A stretch of DNA of 64,000 nucleotides from Streptomyces griseorubiginosus (GTDB taxonomy: Bacteria; Actinomycetota; Actinomycetes; Streptomycetales; Streptomycetaceae). The position numbers were made by a program, and so were the translations under genes. Below the pieces are notes generated by a model. That model was not told the DNA's origin. It ran no database searches and was given only the letters and a program-made list of their open reading frames with translations. The stretch is taken from assembly GCF_001514195.1 (NCBI RefSeq), contig NZ_KQ948737.1, forward strand, positions 390,012 to 454,011. The letters are read 5' to 3'. Positions 23,863 to 32,831 of the stretch are shown in pieces; the first letter of the stretch is position 1, and each line of letters opens with the position of its first letter.

Positions 23863-25151
23863 CGGTCACCGTCCCGGGGCGTGAGGTCCAGGACGGCTTC
23901 GACGCACCAGCCTCCGCCGGCCGTCGGCCCCGCGGTGACGGTTCCGCCGTACAGCGCCGCTCTCTCCCGCATGCCCACCAGGCCGTGTCCTTCCTCGTTC
24001 GGGGCGCCGGACGGTGTGACCGCCGGGCCGGTGTCCTTGACCCGGATGCTCAGCCGGGTGCCCGTCAGGACGACCGCCAGGTGCACCCGGGCGTCGTCGG
24101 CGGCGTGCTTCATGGTGTTGGTGAGGGCTTCCTGGACGATCCGGTACACCGTCAGCTGGACCCCGTCGTCCAGGGTCTCGACGTCGCCGGAGGTCCGGTA
24201 GACGACCTCCAGTCCCGCGGCGCGCACCGTGGCGCACAGGGCGCCGATGTCCGCGATGCCGGGCTGCGGGCTGAGCTCGGGCCCGTCGGCCGCACGGTCC
24301 CCGGTCTCACGCAGGACGCCGAGCACGCGCCGCAGTTCGCCGAGGGCCTGCCGGCCGGTGTCACCGATGAGCCGCAGGGCCTCCTTGCCCCGCTCGGGTG
24401 CGATGTCCGTGGCGTAGGCGCCGGCGTCGGCGAGCGTGATGATGACGGCGAGGTTGTGGCCGACGATGTCGTGCATCTCGCGGGCGACCCGGGTGCGTTC
24501 GGTGGCCGTGGCCAGCCTGCTGCGCTGGTCGCGCTCGATCTCCAGCCGGGCCGCCCGCTCCCGCAGCCCGGCCAGCTGGGCCCGGCGGATCCGGATCATC
24601 AGTCCGAGCGTCAAGGCCGCCGTCGCCGTACTCGACAGGAAGAACAGCGCGTCCCAGACGGACACGGCCGAGGACACGCGGAGCGCGACCAGCAGCACGG
24701 CTCCCGCCATCACCGCGCCGGCCCACGGCAGCTGCCGCAGCCGCCCGTGCAGGGCCATGCTGTACAGGGCCACGAAGAGGGCGACGTCCGCGCGCAGTGC
24801 CACGCCCAGGGACCACTGGAGGGCGAACACCGCCGCGATGACGCCGAAGGCCACCATGGGCCTGCGTCGCCGCCACAGCAGGGGCAGTACGAGTCCTGCC
24901 TGGAGCGCCAGCATTCCCGCCACGGGCAGCTCGGTGAAGGCGAGCAGGAAGCGGGGCGGTCCGTCGCCGTCGTCCGCGCCGCCGCGCAGCAGGTCGGGCA
25001 GACAGAACATCAGGAAGACCACCGCCACGACCAGCGTGTCCAGCACCCAGGGACGGGCCCGGTCGGCCTGCCGCAACCGCTGGCCGCACCGGGAGAGCCT
25101 GGCGACCAGCGGTCCCATCCCGCTGATGTCATAGGTGGTCAACGACGTCAC
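23859..25151 (-). CDS. Membrane sensor histidine kinase (DesK/NarX-like)
   Basis: The 430-residue protein has about five to six N-terminal membrane segments with little extracellular sequence, a coiled linker, then a HisKA_3 dimerisation region with phospho-accepting H227 in REMHDIVGHNLAV. The HATPase domain follows (IVQEALTNTMKHA, GHGLVGMRERAALYGG). It should sense a membrane or envelope signal and phosphorylate the adjacent regulator. GTG at 25151 was chosen, 20 bases after the ABC permease stop; an ATG eleven codons later is also possible. Gene order with an ABC-2 transporter suggests a self-regulated export module. Confidence 0.9.
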   Translation of the reverse strand: MTSLTTYDISGMGPLVARLSRCGQRLRQADRARPWVLDTLVVAVVFLMFCLPDLLRGGADDGDGPPRFLLAFTELPVAGMLALQAGLVLPLLWRRRRPMVAFGVIAAVFALQWSLGVALRADVALFVALYSMALHGRLRQLPWAGAVMAGAVLLVALRVSSAVSVWDALFFLSSTATAALTLGLMIRIRRAQLAGLRERAARLEIERDQRSRLATATERTRVAREMHDIVGHNLAVIITLADAGAYATDIAPERGKEALRLIGDTGRQALGELRRVLGVLRETGDRAADGPELSPQPGIADIGALCATVRAAGLEVVYRTSGDVETLDDGVQLTVYRIVQEALTNTMKHAADDARVHLAVVLTGTRLSIRVKDTGPAVTPSGAPNEEGHGLVGMRERAALYGGTVTAGPTAGGGWCVEAVLDLTPRDGDR

Positions 25152-25170
25152 CTGTCCATGGTGCGGGGCG

Positions 25171-26010
25171 TCAGACGTCGCTGCGCACGAGCCGGTACGC
25201 CGCGCCGCCCAGGGTGAGTGCCGTCCAGCACAGGAAGACCAGCAGTCCGGCACCGGGCGACAGGGACGTCGCGTCGTGGGTCAGCGCGAACATCGACTGG
25301 CCCGCGTTGGACGGGAGGTAGGGGCTGATGTCGTCCTGCCAGGAACTCGGCAGCAAGGACATCAGCCCGGGGATCAGCATGAGGGAGGCGACCAGCACCG
25401 AGATCCCTCCTGCCACGGACCGCAGCAGCGCACCCAGCGCGGCCCCGATCACCCCGACCAGGCCGAGGTAGAGTCCGGCGCCCAGCAGGCTCCGCAGGAC
25501 ACCGGCGTGCGAGAGGCTCATGGCCGCGGGCGTGCCGGAGACGATTCCACTGCCGATCAGGAAGGCGACGAACCCGCCCACCGTGCCCACGACCAGGGCG
25601 ACCAGCCCGAACACCGTCGCCTTGGACCACAGCACGGGCAGGCGGCGGGGCACCGCGGCGAGCGTGGAACGGATCATGCCGGTCGAGTACTCGCCCGCCG
25701 TGACCAGCACGCCGAGCACGCCGAGGGCCAGCTGGGCGAAGTTCGTACCGAAGAGGGACAGGCTGACGGCCGTGGAGTCGGCGAAGTCCCGGTCGATGTG
25801 GCCGGAGTCGATGCCCGACTTGTAGCGGCTCGCGGAGATCACGCCGAAGGCCACCAGGAACAGCAGGCCGAGGCCCAGGGTGATCCAGGTCGAGCGCAGG
25901 GACCACAGCTTGGCCCACTCGGAGGCGAGGACGCGCCGTCCGGTCACCCGGTAGGCGGGGCGGGCGGGAGCGGTCCTGGGTTCCTCCGCGGTCGCGGTGA
26001 GGGTGCTCAT
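25171..26010 (-). CDS. ABC-2 type exporter permease
   Basis: The 279-residue protein has a cytoplasmic start (SEWAKLWSLRSTWITLGLGL) typical of ABC-2 permeases and six membrane segments. VTAGEYSTGMIRSTLAAVPR forms the characteristic intracellular region. It pairs with the ATPase encoded just upstream, whose stop overlaps its start by four bases. The substrate is unknown, though such pairs often export peptides, lipids or drugs. Confidence 0.92.
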   Translation of the reverse strand: MSTLTATAEEPRTAPARPAYRVTGRRVLASEWAKLWSLRSTWITLGLGLLFLVAFGVISASRYKSGIDSGHIDRDFADSTAVSLSLFGTNFAQLALGVLGVLVTAGEYSTGMIRSTLAAVPRRLPVLWSKATVFGLVALVVGTVGGFVAFLIGSGIVSGTPAAMSLSHAGVLRSLLGAGLYLGLVGVIGAALGALLRSVAGGISVLVASLMLIPGLMSLLPSSWQDDISPYLPSNAGQSMFALTHDATSLSPGAGLLVFLCWTALTLGGAAYRLVRSDV

Positions 26011-27005
26011 GCGGGCCTCCCGAGGGTCTCGATGGCGTTCGTGGTGCCGGAGGCACTCCCGGGCGTGGTGCCGGAGGCAGTCCCGGGCGTGGTGCCGGTC
26101 GTGGTGCCGTGGTACTCGACGGCATCCCTGGTCAGGTCCATGAACGCCTCCTCCAGCGACACGCTGCGCGCGCTCAGCTCGAACAGGGCGATGCCGTGCT
26201 CGGCGGCCTTCAGCCCGATCTCGCGGGCGCTGAGCCCCGTCACCTGCAACTCCTCGGAGCCGATCGTGCCGGTGATGTCGACGCCCGGCCCGGCCAGGGC
26301 GTCCCGCAACCGCGCCGGGTCCTGAGTCGCGACCTTCACCGTGTCCCCGCCGGCCTCGCGGATGAGCTCCGCCACGGTCGTGTCGGCCAGCAGCCGGCCG
26401 CGCCCCACGATGATCAGATGGTCCGCCACCAGGGCCATCTCGCTCATCAGGTGGGAGGACACGAACACCGTCCGGCCCTCGTCGGCGAGCCCCTTGAGCA
26501 GGTTGCGGATCCACAGCACGCCCTCGGGGTCCAGCCCGTTGACCGGCTCGTCCAGCATCACCGTCTGCGGATCGCCCAGCAGCGCCGCCGCGATGCCCAG
26601 CCGCTGGCCCATGCCGAGGGAGAAGGCCCCGGCTCGCTTCTTCGCCACGCTGCCGAGCCCGGCGAGGTCGATCACCTCGTCGACCCGGCGCGCCGGAATG
26701 CCGTGGGTCAGCGCCAGGGCCCTGAGGTGGTTGTACGCCGAGCGGCCGGGATGGATCGACTTCGCCTCCAGGAGCGCGCCGACCTCCTGGAGCGGTGCCC
26801 GGTGGAGGGCGTAGTGCTGACCGTTCACGGTGACGGAGCCGCTCGTCGGGGCGTCGAGGCCGACGATCATGCGCATCGTGGTGGACTTGCCCGCGCCGTT
26901 GGGCCCCAGAAAGCCGGTCACCGTACCCGGCCGCACCGCGAAGTCCAGCCCGTCGACGGCTGTCTTCTCACCGTATTTCTTGGTCAGCTGCCGTGCGTCG
27001 ATCAT
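26007..27005 (-). CDS. ABC-2 type exporter ATP-binding protein
   Basis: The 332-residue protein has Walker A GPNGAGKST, a signature in the variant form SLGMGQ, Walker B VMLDEP and the switch His in SSHLMSE. A DUF4162-like C-terminal domain follows. The last 30 residues are a Thr/Gly/Pro/Ala tail made of GTTPGTASGTTPGSASGTT, encoded by 24-bp tandem repeats (26041-26088). It energises the downstream permease. ATG at 27005 begins the usual IDARQLTKKYGEKTAVDGL sequence. A 578-bp gene-free region precedes it. Confidence 0.94.
   Translation of the reverse strand: MIDARQLTKKYGEKTAVDGLDFAVRPGTVTGFLGPNGAGKSTTMRMIVGLDAPTSGSVTVNGQHYALHRAPLQEVGALLEAKSIHPGRSAYNHLRALALTHGIPARRVDEVIDLAGLGSVAKKRAGAFSLGMGQRLGIAAALLGDPQTVMLDEPVNGLDPEGVLWIRNLLKGLADEGRTVFVSSHLMSEMALVADHLIIVGRGRLLADTTVAELIREAGGDTVKVATQDPARLRDALAGPGVDITGTIGSEELQVTGLSAREIGLKAAEHGIALFELSARSVSLEEAFMDLTRDAVEYHGTTTGTTPGTASGTTPGSASGTTNAIETLGRPA
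26041..26088. repeat. 24-bp tandem repeat encoding the ATPase tail
   Basis: Two 24-bp units starting GTGGTGCCGGAGGCA (26041-26064 and 26065-26088) differ at one base, followed by two partial units. The unit is a multiple of three, so copy-number change alters tail length without breaking the frame. Confidence 0.8.
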
Positions 27006-27583
27006 GCGCGCTCTTCCTGTCGGTCCGCGGCGTCCGTCCTCTCCGACGCCTCACGGGCCACGTTAGGAGCGGTTTTGTGCGATCCGGTGGTACTGGGGGG
27101 CTGTTCGTGGGCGGGGCGCGTGGTACCGGGGTACTACGGGGGGTGCGCGTGCGTCGTACCTGGTCGTCGGCTGGGCGGTGGGTGCTGGGAGCGGGGTGGG
27201 TAGAGGAGCTGCTGCCGTGCTGGGCGGGGGGTGGGAGCTACGAGGGCAGTACAGCTCACGTCGGCTGGACGACTGCCGGCATGGCTACGGTCGCCTCCTG
27301 GCCGACCGCTCCGATTCGAGCGTGTCGGCCTGCCGGCCACGACGTGGGTGGCGTGATTGTGTGCCAGGGGCTTGGGTGACGGCGGTGGCATCCCACCTCG
27401 GTCGGGGCTCTGGGCAGGGCGGTTGCCGGCCTCTCCCAGGCGTTCCGTGATGATCGTGGCTGGATTTCGTCACCGGTGCGTCACAGGTCGAAGTGCCGGA
27501 GAACTGCCGGGTCGGTGCTTCTGTCTGGATCGACGAGGGCGGCACGGAGCCGCTCTTCGGACAACCGGAACCCGGGGGACAGC
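27006..27583. other. 578-bp region without a convincing gene
   Basis: This lies between divergent genes (ABC ATPase leftward, DUF4232 lipoprotein rightward), so it must hold both promoters. Short open frames occur on both strands but have G-run or Pro/Arg-biased composition and no ribosome-binding sites. I could not pick out convincing promoter boxes. Confidence 0.5.
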
Positions 27584-28318
27584 ATGCGGTACGTGAACGG
27601 AATGCGCGGTTCGGCGATGGCGGTCGTCGTGGCCTCGGTGGCCCTGGCGGTGGCGGGGTGCCAGCCCGGCGGAAGCGGCGCGGACACCGCGGACGGCGGC
27701 CCCACCGCATCCGGGTCCGGCAGCTCGGCGGCCTCCTCCACGCCCGACGGGTCGAAGCCCGCGGGATCCGTCTCCAGTTCCTCCACCCCTTCCGGCCCCT
27801 CGACGCCGTCCGCCTCCCTGCCCACGCCCACCGCCTCCGCACCCGCGCCGTCCGCACCGGCCGCCGGTGGCTCGGCCGCGACCTGCTCCGCGAGCAGCCT
27901 CAAGGCGACCGCCCGTCAGGCCACCGTGCGGCCTGACGGGACGGGCACCGGTGCGGCCGTCGTCGAGTTCACCAACGTGTCCGCACACACGTGTTCCCTC
28001 AACGGGCACCCCACGGTGGCCGGCGCCGCGAACGGCTCCCCCGAGCTGAACGTCCCGCTCACCGTCAAGCCGACCGGAACGGCGACGGCCGTGAAGGTGG
28101 CCCCCGGCGGCAAGGCGTGGGTGAAGCTCACGTACGTGCAGGTCCAGGGAGAAGGCGACGGGTACTGCGAGTCCGGTTCGGCGCCCGTGCTGTACCCCAC
28201 GATGGTGGTCGGGCTGCCGGGCTCCGGAGCGCACCAGGTGGGCCTGGACGACGGTCAGTTCGCCGAGTGCGACGACACCGTGACCGTCACCCCCGTGTCA
28301 GCGGTCAAGCCTGCCTGA
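27584..28318 (+). CDS. DUF4232 lipoprotein
   Basis: The 244-residue protein has a lipoprotein signal (MAVVVASVALAVAGCQ, lipid Cys about residue 26) and a long Ser/Thr/Pro/Ala-rich linker (residues about 30-100). The C-terminal DUF4232 domain has the paired-cysteine Ig-like pattern ATCSASSLKAT, HTCSLNGHP, GYCESG, AECDDT. Such proteins are abundant on Streptomyces surfaces; their role is unknown. ATG at 27584 follows a GGGGGAC stretch. Confidence 0.9.
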   Translation: MRYVNGMRGSAMAVVVASVALAVAGCQPGGSGADTADGGPTASGSGSSAASSTPDGSKPAGSVSSSSTPSGPSTPSASLPTPTASAPAPSAPAAGGSAATCSASSLKATARQATVRPDGTGTGAAVVEFTNVSAHTCSLNGHPTVAGAANGSPELNVPLTVKPTGTATAVKVAPGGKAWVKLTYVQVQGEGDGYCESGSAPVLYPTMVVGLPGSGAHQVGLDDGQFAECDDTVTVTPVSAVKPA

Positions 28319-28429
28319 TTTCAGCGGTGTTGGGACTCAGGGCCTCGCGGACGGCCGCTTGCGGTGAGGCCTTGAGCCGACGTGTTCCCCCGCGTTTCCG
28401 CCCTCGCCGGGACGGGACGCGGTCGGTGT

Positions 28430-29593
28430 TCAGTTGCTCGCCGAGGCCGAAGTCGGGACCGCCGATGCCTTGGTCCGCAGGGCGCGTTCGCAGTGCGGCC
28501 AGTCGTGGAAGTCGTGGTTGCGGGCCCAAAGGCGTTTGGCGGCCTGGATGTTCCATTCGGGGTCCAGCGCCTTGAGCGGAGTGCCACCCAGTTCACGCAA
28601 CCGGGTGTCGGAGATCTGGAACAGGCCCCAGTTCCTGCTGCCGTTGGTGTTCGGCAGGATGTGCAGCGGGTCCAGGAAGGACTGGCAGTCGGCGATGGCG
28701 ACGGCGTCGTCCGGTGCCTCGTCGAAGACCACACGTATGCGCTTGCGGACTTTTTCCGGCGCCCAAGTGTCCATGCGCGCCTTCGAGTCGTAGAGCGCCT
28801 TCTTGGTGTCCGCCGTGACGACGCCGTTCGGCGGGAGTCCGGCGATCACCTGGAAAGCCGTCACCCTGCGCAGGGTCTGCGGGCCGAAGTCGCCGTCCAC
28901 GCCTATGACGGCGCCACGCCGCTCGAGCAGCGTCTGTACTTCGCGCACGCACTCGTCGTGCTGCCCCATGCTCACGACGGGCGAACAGACGGAGGAGAAC
29001 AGGGTCCGCGGATCCGGCTTGTCGGCCCGGTCATCCGGCGTGGAGGCCAGGGACACGGCCCATCCGACGGTTCCGAGAACGGTGACGGCGGCCGCGGCGG
29101 TCAGGGCGAGGGTCCGTCGATTCGCCGGGAGGCGCTTGGGGCTCGGCTCCTGGAGGCCAGGAGCGGAAGCAGGCTCCGATGCAGGCGACTCCCTTATGGC
29201 GGGCACGGGTTCCTGCTCGGCCGCGGTCGATACGGGGTGCGCGGAGGCGGCTTCCTCGACGGTGACGGCCTCTGCCTCCTCAGCCTCGGCCTGCTTATCA
29301 ACGACATCGCTCTGCGCGGTGTCCTCCTGCGGCACCCGTCTCTCGCGCTCCGCGTCGGCGAGAGCCCACAACCGGTGCAGTTCGCGCAGTTCGGCGGAGG
29401 CGGCTCCGCATGCGGTGGCGATGCGGTGCACGGCGCCGTAGTCCTGCGGGACCGACGAGGCCGCGCAGTACCGGTGCAGGCTGGAACGGCTGATGCCGGC
29501 TCGCTGGGCGAGAGCGTCGTAGCTGAGCCCGGATCTCCTTTTCAGCGCGCGCAGTTGAGCGGCGAGTCGCTCGACCTCCATGTACTGGTTCAT
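28430..29593 (-). CDS. Membrane-spanning XRE regulator with peptidoglycan-binding and lysozyme-like outer domains
   Basis: This 387-residue fusion has four parts. Residues 5-60 are an XRE/Cro HTH (LRALKRRSGLSYDALAQRAG, ISRSSLHRYCAASSVPQDYG). An acidic linker is followed by one membrane segment near residues 160-185 (LALTAAAAVTVLGTVGWAVS). Residues about 200-265 are a PG_binding_1 domain (CVREVQTLLERRG, GVDGDFGPQTLRRVTAFQ). The end is a transglycosylase/lysozyme-like domain (NWGLFQISDTRL, LDPEWNIQAAKRLWARN). The catalytic Glu expected in the CES motif is Gln (Q304, DCQSF), so that domain probably binds rather than cuts. I infer a one-component cell-wall sensor. It is divergent from a secreted DUF2690 gene. 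Confidence 0.85.
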   Translation of the reverse strand: MNQYMEVERLAAQLRALKRRSGLSYDALAQRAGISRSSLHRYCAASSVPQDYGAVHRIATACGAASAELRELHRLWALADAERERRVPQEDTAQSDVVDKQAEAEEAEAVTVEEAASAHPVSTAAEQEPVPAIRESPASEPASAPGLQEPSPKRLPANRRTLALTAAAAVTVLGTVGWAVSLASTPDDRADKPDPRTLFSSVCSPVVSMGQHDECVREVQTLLERRGAVIGVDGDFGPQTLRRVTAFQVIAGLPPNGVVTADTKKALYDSKARMDTWAPEKVRKRIRVVFDEAPDDAVAIADCQSFLDPLHILPNTNGSRNWGLFQISDTRLRELGGTPLKALDPEWNIQAAKRLWARNHDFHDWPHCERALRTKASAVPTSASASN

Positions 29594-29977
29594 GAAGAAC
29601 CCCCCTCTTGTTCGCACACGCTCGCCCGTCCTGGCTGCGTGTCGGCGCCTGTCGACGGTCCGATGCTCCGTCGGTCCGGGACGTGGTCACGATCCCGGCG
29701 GCCCAATGTGCCAGAAGTTGCCCGGCCGAGCGGGGAGTTGGGGCTTCCGGATGCCGAAGAGTGCTCTGTCGGTATCCCATGCGCCTCCCAGCCGCGCCAG
29801 GAACACGCAGCTCAGAGGGTGCGCAGGAGTGTCAGCGTCCCAGACGGGCCCCTTCCGCTTGTCTGGCCCGACGGGACCCGCCACCGTGACGCCGTCGGTG
29901 CCTTGACCCCCACTCATGAGGGGGGCGAAGACAGCCCGTCACTTGCTCAACCACGCGCTACGGATACGGGAGAACAG
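29594..29977. other. 384-bp divergent promoter region between the membrane regulator and the DUF2690 gene
   Basis: No gene is visible. The region must carry promoters for both flanking genes and is the natural place for binding sites of the XRE regulator. A TTGACC at 29903-29908 lacks a matching -10. I found no perfect long palindrome by eye. Confidence 0.5.
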
Positions 29978-30427
29978 ATGAAACACCGCACGACCTTGAT
30001 GCGCACTGCGGCCGCGATTCTGCTGGCCGGCGGCGGACTGCTCGCAGGAACCCCGGCTCACGCGGCCGCCGCCGCGTGCTCGGGGTCGGCCTGCGACGGC
30101 AAGGACCCCTCCGTCTACTGCCAGGGCGACGCGCGGACCGTGCAGAGCCTCAGACTCGGGCAGGCCCTGCTCGAACTCCGCTACAGCCCCAGCTGCCGGG
30201 CCGCCTGGGCCCGCATCTCCAACGCGGGCTACGACACTCGGGACCAGTTCACCCCGTACGCCACCGTGCACCGCAACAGCGACGGGCGTGAGTACTCCTG
30301 TTCGGTGCCCAACGGCGACACCGACTGCTACACCCGCATGGTCAACGACGCGAACGTCACGTCGTATGCGAAGGGAATGTGGGACAGCGGCGCCCGCATC
30401 TACGAGGACCGGACCGGGTCTTACTGA
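29978..30427 (+). CDS. Secreted DUF2690 protein
   Basis: The 149-residue protein has a Sec signal peptide (TLMRTAAAILLAGGGLLAGT, cleavage after AHAA). A cysteine-rich mature domain follows (ACSGSACDGKDPSVYCQGD, SCRAAWARI, YSCSVPNGDTDCYTRMVND), which is the DUF2690 pattern. In many actinomycetes I recall DUF2690 fused behind an XRE HTH and membrane segment. Here it is a separate secreted gene opposite an XRE membrane protein, so the two may form a split sensor or ligand pair. GGGAGA lies upstream of the ATG. Confidence 0.85.
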   Translation: MKHRTTLMRTAAAILLAGGGLLAGTPAHAAAAACSGSACDGKDPSVYCQGDARTVQSLRLGQALLELRYSPSCRAAWARISNAGYDTRDQFTPYATVHRNSDGREYSCSVPNGDTDCYTRMVNDANVTSYAKGMWDSGARIYEDRTGSY

Positions 30428-30451
30428 GCCTCCCTGTCTGATCACGGAGTT

Positions 30452-30488
30452 CGGCCCGGGCGGCAGGCTTTCCCAGCCGCTCGGGCCG
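30452..30488. terminator. Stem-loop between convergent DUF2690 and channel genes
   Basis: Thirteen bases (30452-30464) pair with 30476-30488 with one mismatch around an 11-nt loop. It lies between two stop codons and can terminate both messages. Confidence 0.65.
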
Positions 30489-30489
30489 C

Positions 30490-31209
30490 TCACGTTTTCG
30501 ACGTGGGGATCAGCCGGTCACGTGCCGGGTCGTCGCGTCTGCGGTGCCTGGATCCTGTTCTTGCCGCCGTCCGACGCCACAGCGCGGACCTGGGCGTTCG
30601 CCACTTCAGGCGCAGGGCGGTCAGGCGAAGCGCGAACGCCAGCAGTCCGACCGCGACCGCGGTGGCCACCCGCAGGGTGGACGTGGCGTGCAGGACGGTG
30701 ACCAGGCCGGCGCCGCAGACGGCGGGGACGACGTACAGATCGCGGTCCCATATCAGCGACGAGGGGATCTCCCGGGCCAGCACGGAACAGACGACTCCGC
30801 CGCCGACCGCCGTGGTCACCCCCAGCGCCGCGGAGGCCGGGGCGTTGAGGCCGTGCTGGAGGGCCTTGACGGTGCCGGTGACGCAGAACATGCCCAGCGC
30901 GCCCGCGTCGGCCACGTCCCAGGCCGTGTCCCACGAATGTGCCCGGGAATTGAAGAAAACCAGCAGAGTCGCCAGGAACGGGGCCGTCGCGTATCCGAGG
31001 TCGGTGAAGGCGACCGGCTGGATGCGGAGCACCAGATCCCGGAAGAGGCCGCCGCCCAGACCGGCGGCCTCGGCCAGCAGCAGGGTGCCGAAGAAATCGA
31101 AGTCCTCGCGTGTGGCTATCAAGGCCCCGCAGACGGCGAAGGCGAACACCCCCACCAGATCGAGCGGATACTGCACGTCTCCCGCGATGCCGTGCAAGCT
31201 GTGGATCAT
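30490..31209 (-). CDS. TRIC-type cation channel family protein (UPF0126/YadS-like)
   Basis: The 239-residue membrane protein has two repeats of three segments. The glycine-rich FAVCGALIATREDFDFFGTL and AEAAGLGGGLFRDLVL of the first repeat are mirrored by CVTGTVKALQHGL and TTAVGGGVVCSVLAREIP of the second, as in TRIC potassium channels. A basic C-terminal tail (GSRHRRRDDPARDR) follows. Function is likely potassium or small-cation conductance. AAGGAG lies six bases upstream of the ATG at 31209. It appears monocistronic. Confidence 0.9.
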   Translation of the reverse strand: MIHSLHGIAGDVQYPLDLVGVFAFAVCGALIATREDFDFFGTLLLAEAAGLGGGLFRDLVLRIQPVAFTDLGYATAPFLATLLVFFNSRAHSWDTAWDVADAGALGMFCVTGTVKALQHGLNAPASAALGVTTAVGGGVVCSVLAREIPSSLIWDRDLYVVPAVCGAGLVTVLHATSTLRVATAVAVGLLAFALRLTALRLKWRTPRSALWRRTAARTGSRHRRRDDPARDRLIPTSKT

Positions 31210-31577
31210 CTGGGGCTCCTTGAAACCTGCCCTTCCTCGGCCTTGCAGCCCGACGCCGGGGCGAGCGGGGAGACAGGTCTCGGCGGCAGCGCCAGGGGTG
31301 TTTCTGAGAACGACAACGCCTTTGCTCCGGGGCCACGTTATCGAGATGGCAGCTCGGTCCGCGCTGCCATGAGCGGAGAATGAGCGGTAGTTGATGACAG
31401 CCGGATCAGATGCTTTCGGAGCGGACCGAGTCCGGTCCGTCGTGGGCCGAATGCGGTTCGCGGACACCTGAGAGCTGTCCCGCATCCGCGGAGTACCTTG
31501 AAGATCGAGTGCTGCTCGTTCATCCGTCGCACTGCCAACGGAACCGCCCGAGCACCTGAAGGCACAGCGAAGTCGTC
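31210..31577. other. 368-bp region without a convincing gene
   Basis: This lies between the TRIC-type gene and the stop of the MFS gene, both on the minus strand. It includes the promoter region of the former. Short frames have no ribosome-binding site or recognisable product. Confidence 0.4.
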
Positions 31578-32777
31578 TCATTCGGGGGCTACCTGCGGGG
31601 AATCCGCGGCAGGGCCGGCCATCTCCTGCAACTGCGGCTTCGACACCGCCGGTTCGGGCAAGGCGCGGACCAGCACCCAGCTCAGGGCGGGCATCAGGAT
31701 CAAGGGTGTCAAGGCCGTACGCAAAGAGGTGGCGTCGGCGATGACGCCGATGACGGGGCTGGTCAGGCCGCCGACGCTGACCATGAGGCCGAGGGTGATT
31801 CCACTGGCCGTTCCAACACGTGTCGGCAGATAGTCCTGGGCGAGCGTGACCTGCAAGGAGAACGGCACGTACAGGCCGATCGACGTCAGGGCCACGAAGA
31901 GGAAGATCGCTGGTCCGGGCACGAACACCACTCCGGCGACGGCCGCCACGGCGATCAGGTACGACGTCCTCACCACAGTGACCCGGTCCCAGCGGTGGGC
32001 CAGATTGCTGCCGACCACGGTGCCGACGGCTCCACCCAGGTAGAGCACCAGCAGTGCGGCCGTCCCCGCTGTCGTTCCGCCGTGTGTCGCCTCCCGGACC
32101 TGGAAGGCGACAAAGGTGCTCAGTCCGACGAAGGCGATGGACCGGCATATCACCGCCGCCGACAGCCGCACGAACGATGGCCAATCGTCTCGCCCTGCCC
32201 CGGGCCCCTTGCCGCCATCGGCGGCCAGGGACTCTTCCAGTCTCCGCAACACCGGCAGCGTCAGTGCGCCACCGACCAAGGCGGGAAGGATCAGCAGCGG
32301 GGACAGTCGCAGCCCGCCCGCGGTGATCACTACCGTGACCAGGAGGGGGGCCATCGCGAACCCGATGTTGCCGCCCAGGGAGAACCACCCCATGGAGCGG
32401 TGACTGCCCCTGCCGGCCAAGCGCGCGACGCGGGCCGACTCGGGATGGTAAGCGGCTATGCCGACGCCGGACACCGCAATGAACAGCAAGGTGAGCGGAT
32501 ATGAGCTGCTGACTCCGCTCAGGGCCACACCGAGACCGCCGAGTGCGGTACTGACCGGCAGCAGCCAGGGTATGGGGCGGCGGTCGGTGAGTGCGCCGAA
32601 GAGGGGTTGCGCCAGGGAGGACAGCAGACTGGCGGCGAGCACGATGCCCGACGCCTCGGCATAGGTGTAGCCCCGCTCGACGACGAAGAAGGGGAGCAAG
32701 GCCGCTACGGCGCCCTGATAGACGTCCACGCAAGCATGTCCCAGTGACAGAAGGCCGATCGACTTGTTCGGTGGCAT
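31578..32777 (-). CDS. MFS efflux transporter (fosmidomycin-resistance-like)
   Basis: The 399-residue protein has twelve membrane segments and begins SIGLLSLGHACVDVYQGAVA. This and the LFGALTDRRPIPWLLPVST loop match the Fsr/fosmidomycin-resistance group of drug exporters. HPESARVARLAGRGSHRSMG is the cytoplasmic loop that follows. ATG at 32777 is used because it begins this conserved N-terminus; the frame is open farther upstream, but that part overlaps the divergent regulator. An AraC gene starts 54 bases away on the other strand and probably controls it. Confidence 0.9.
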   Translation of the reverse strand: MPPNKSIGLLSLGHACVDVYQGAVAALLPFFVVERGYTYAEASGIVLAASLLSSLAQPLFGALTDRRPIPWLLPVSTALGGLGVALSGVSSSYPLTLLFIAVSGVGIAAYHPESARVARLAGRGSHRSMGWFSLGGNIGFAMAPLLVTVVITAGGLRLSPLLILPALVGGALTLPVLRRLEESLAADGGKGPGAGRDDWPSFVRLSAAVICRSIAFVGLSTFVAFQVREATHGGTTAGTAALLVLYLGGAVGTVVGSNLAHRWDRVTVVRTSYLIAVAAVAGVVFVPGPAIFLFVALTSIGLYVPFSLQVTLAQDYLPTRVGTASGITLGLMVSVGGLTSPVIGVIADATSLRTALTPLILMPALSWVLVRALPEPAVSKPQLQEMAGPAADSPQVAPE

Positions 32778-32831
32778 GACGCCATGGTTCTCCGCGACCA
32801 CCCTGGCGCACTTCCGATAATCTGCCAACCA

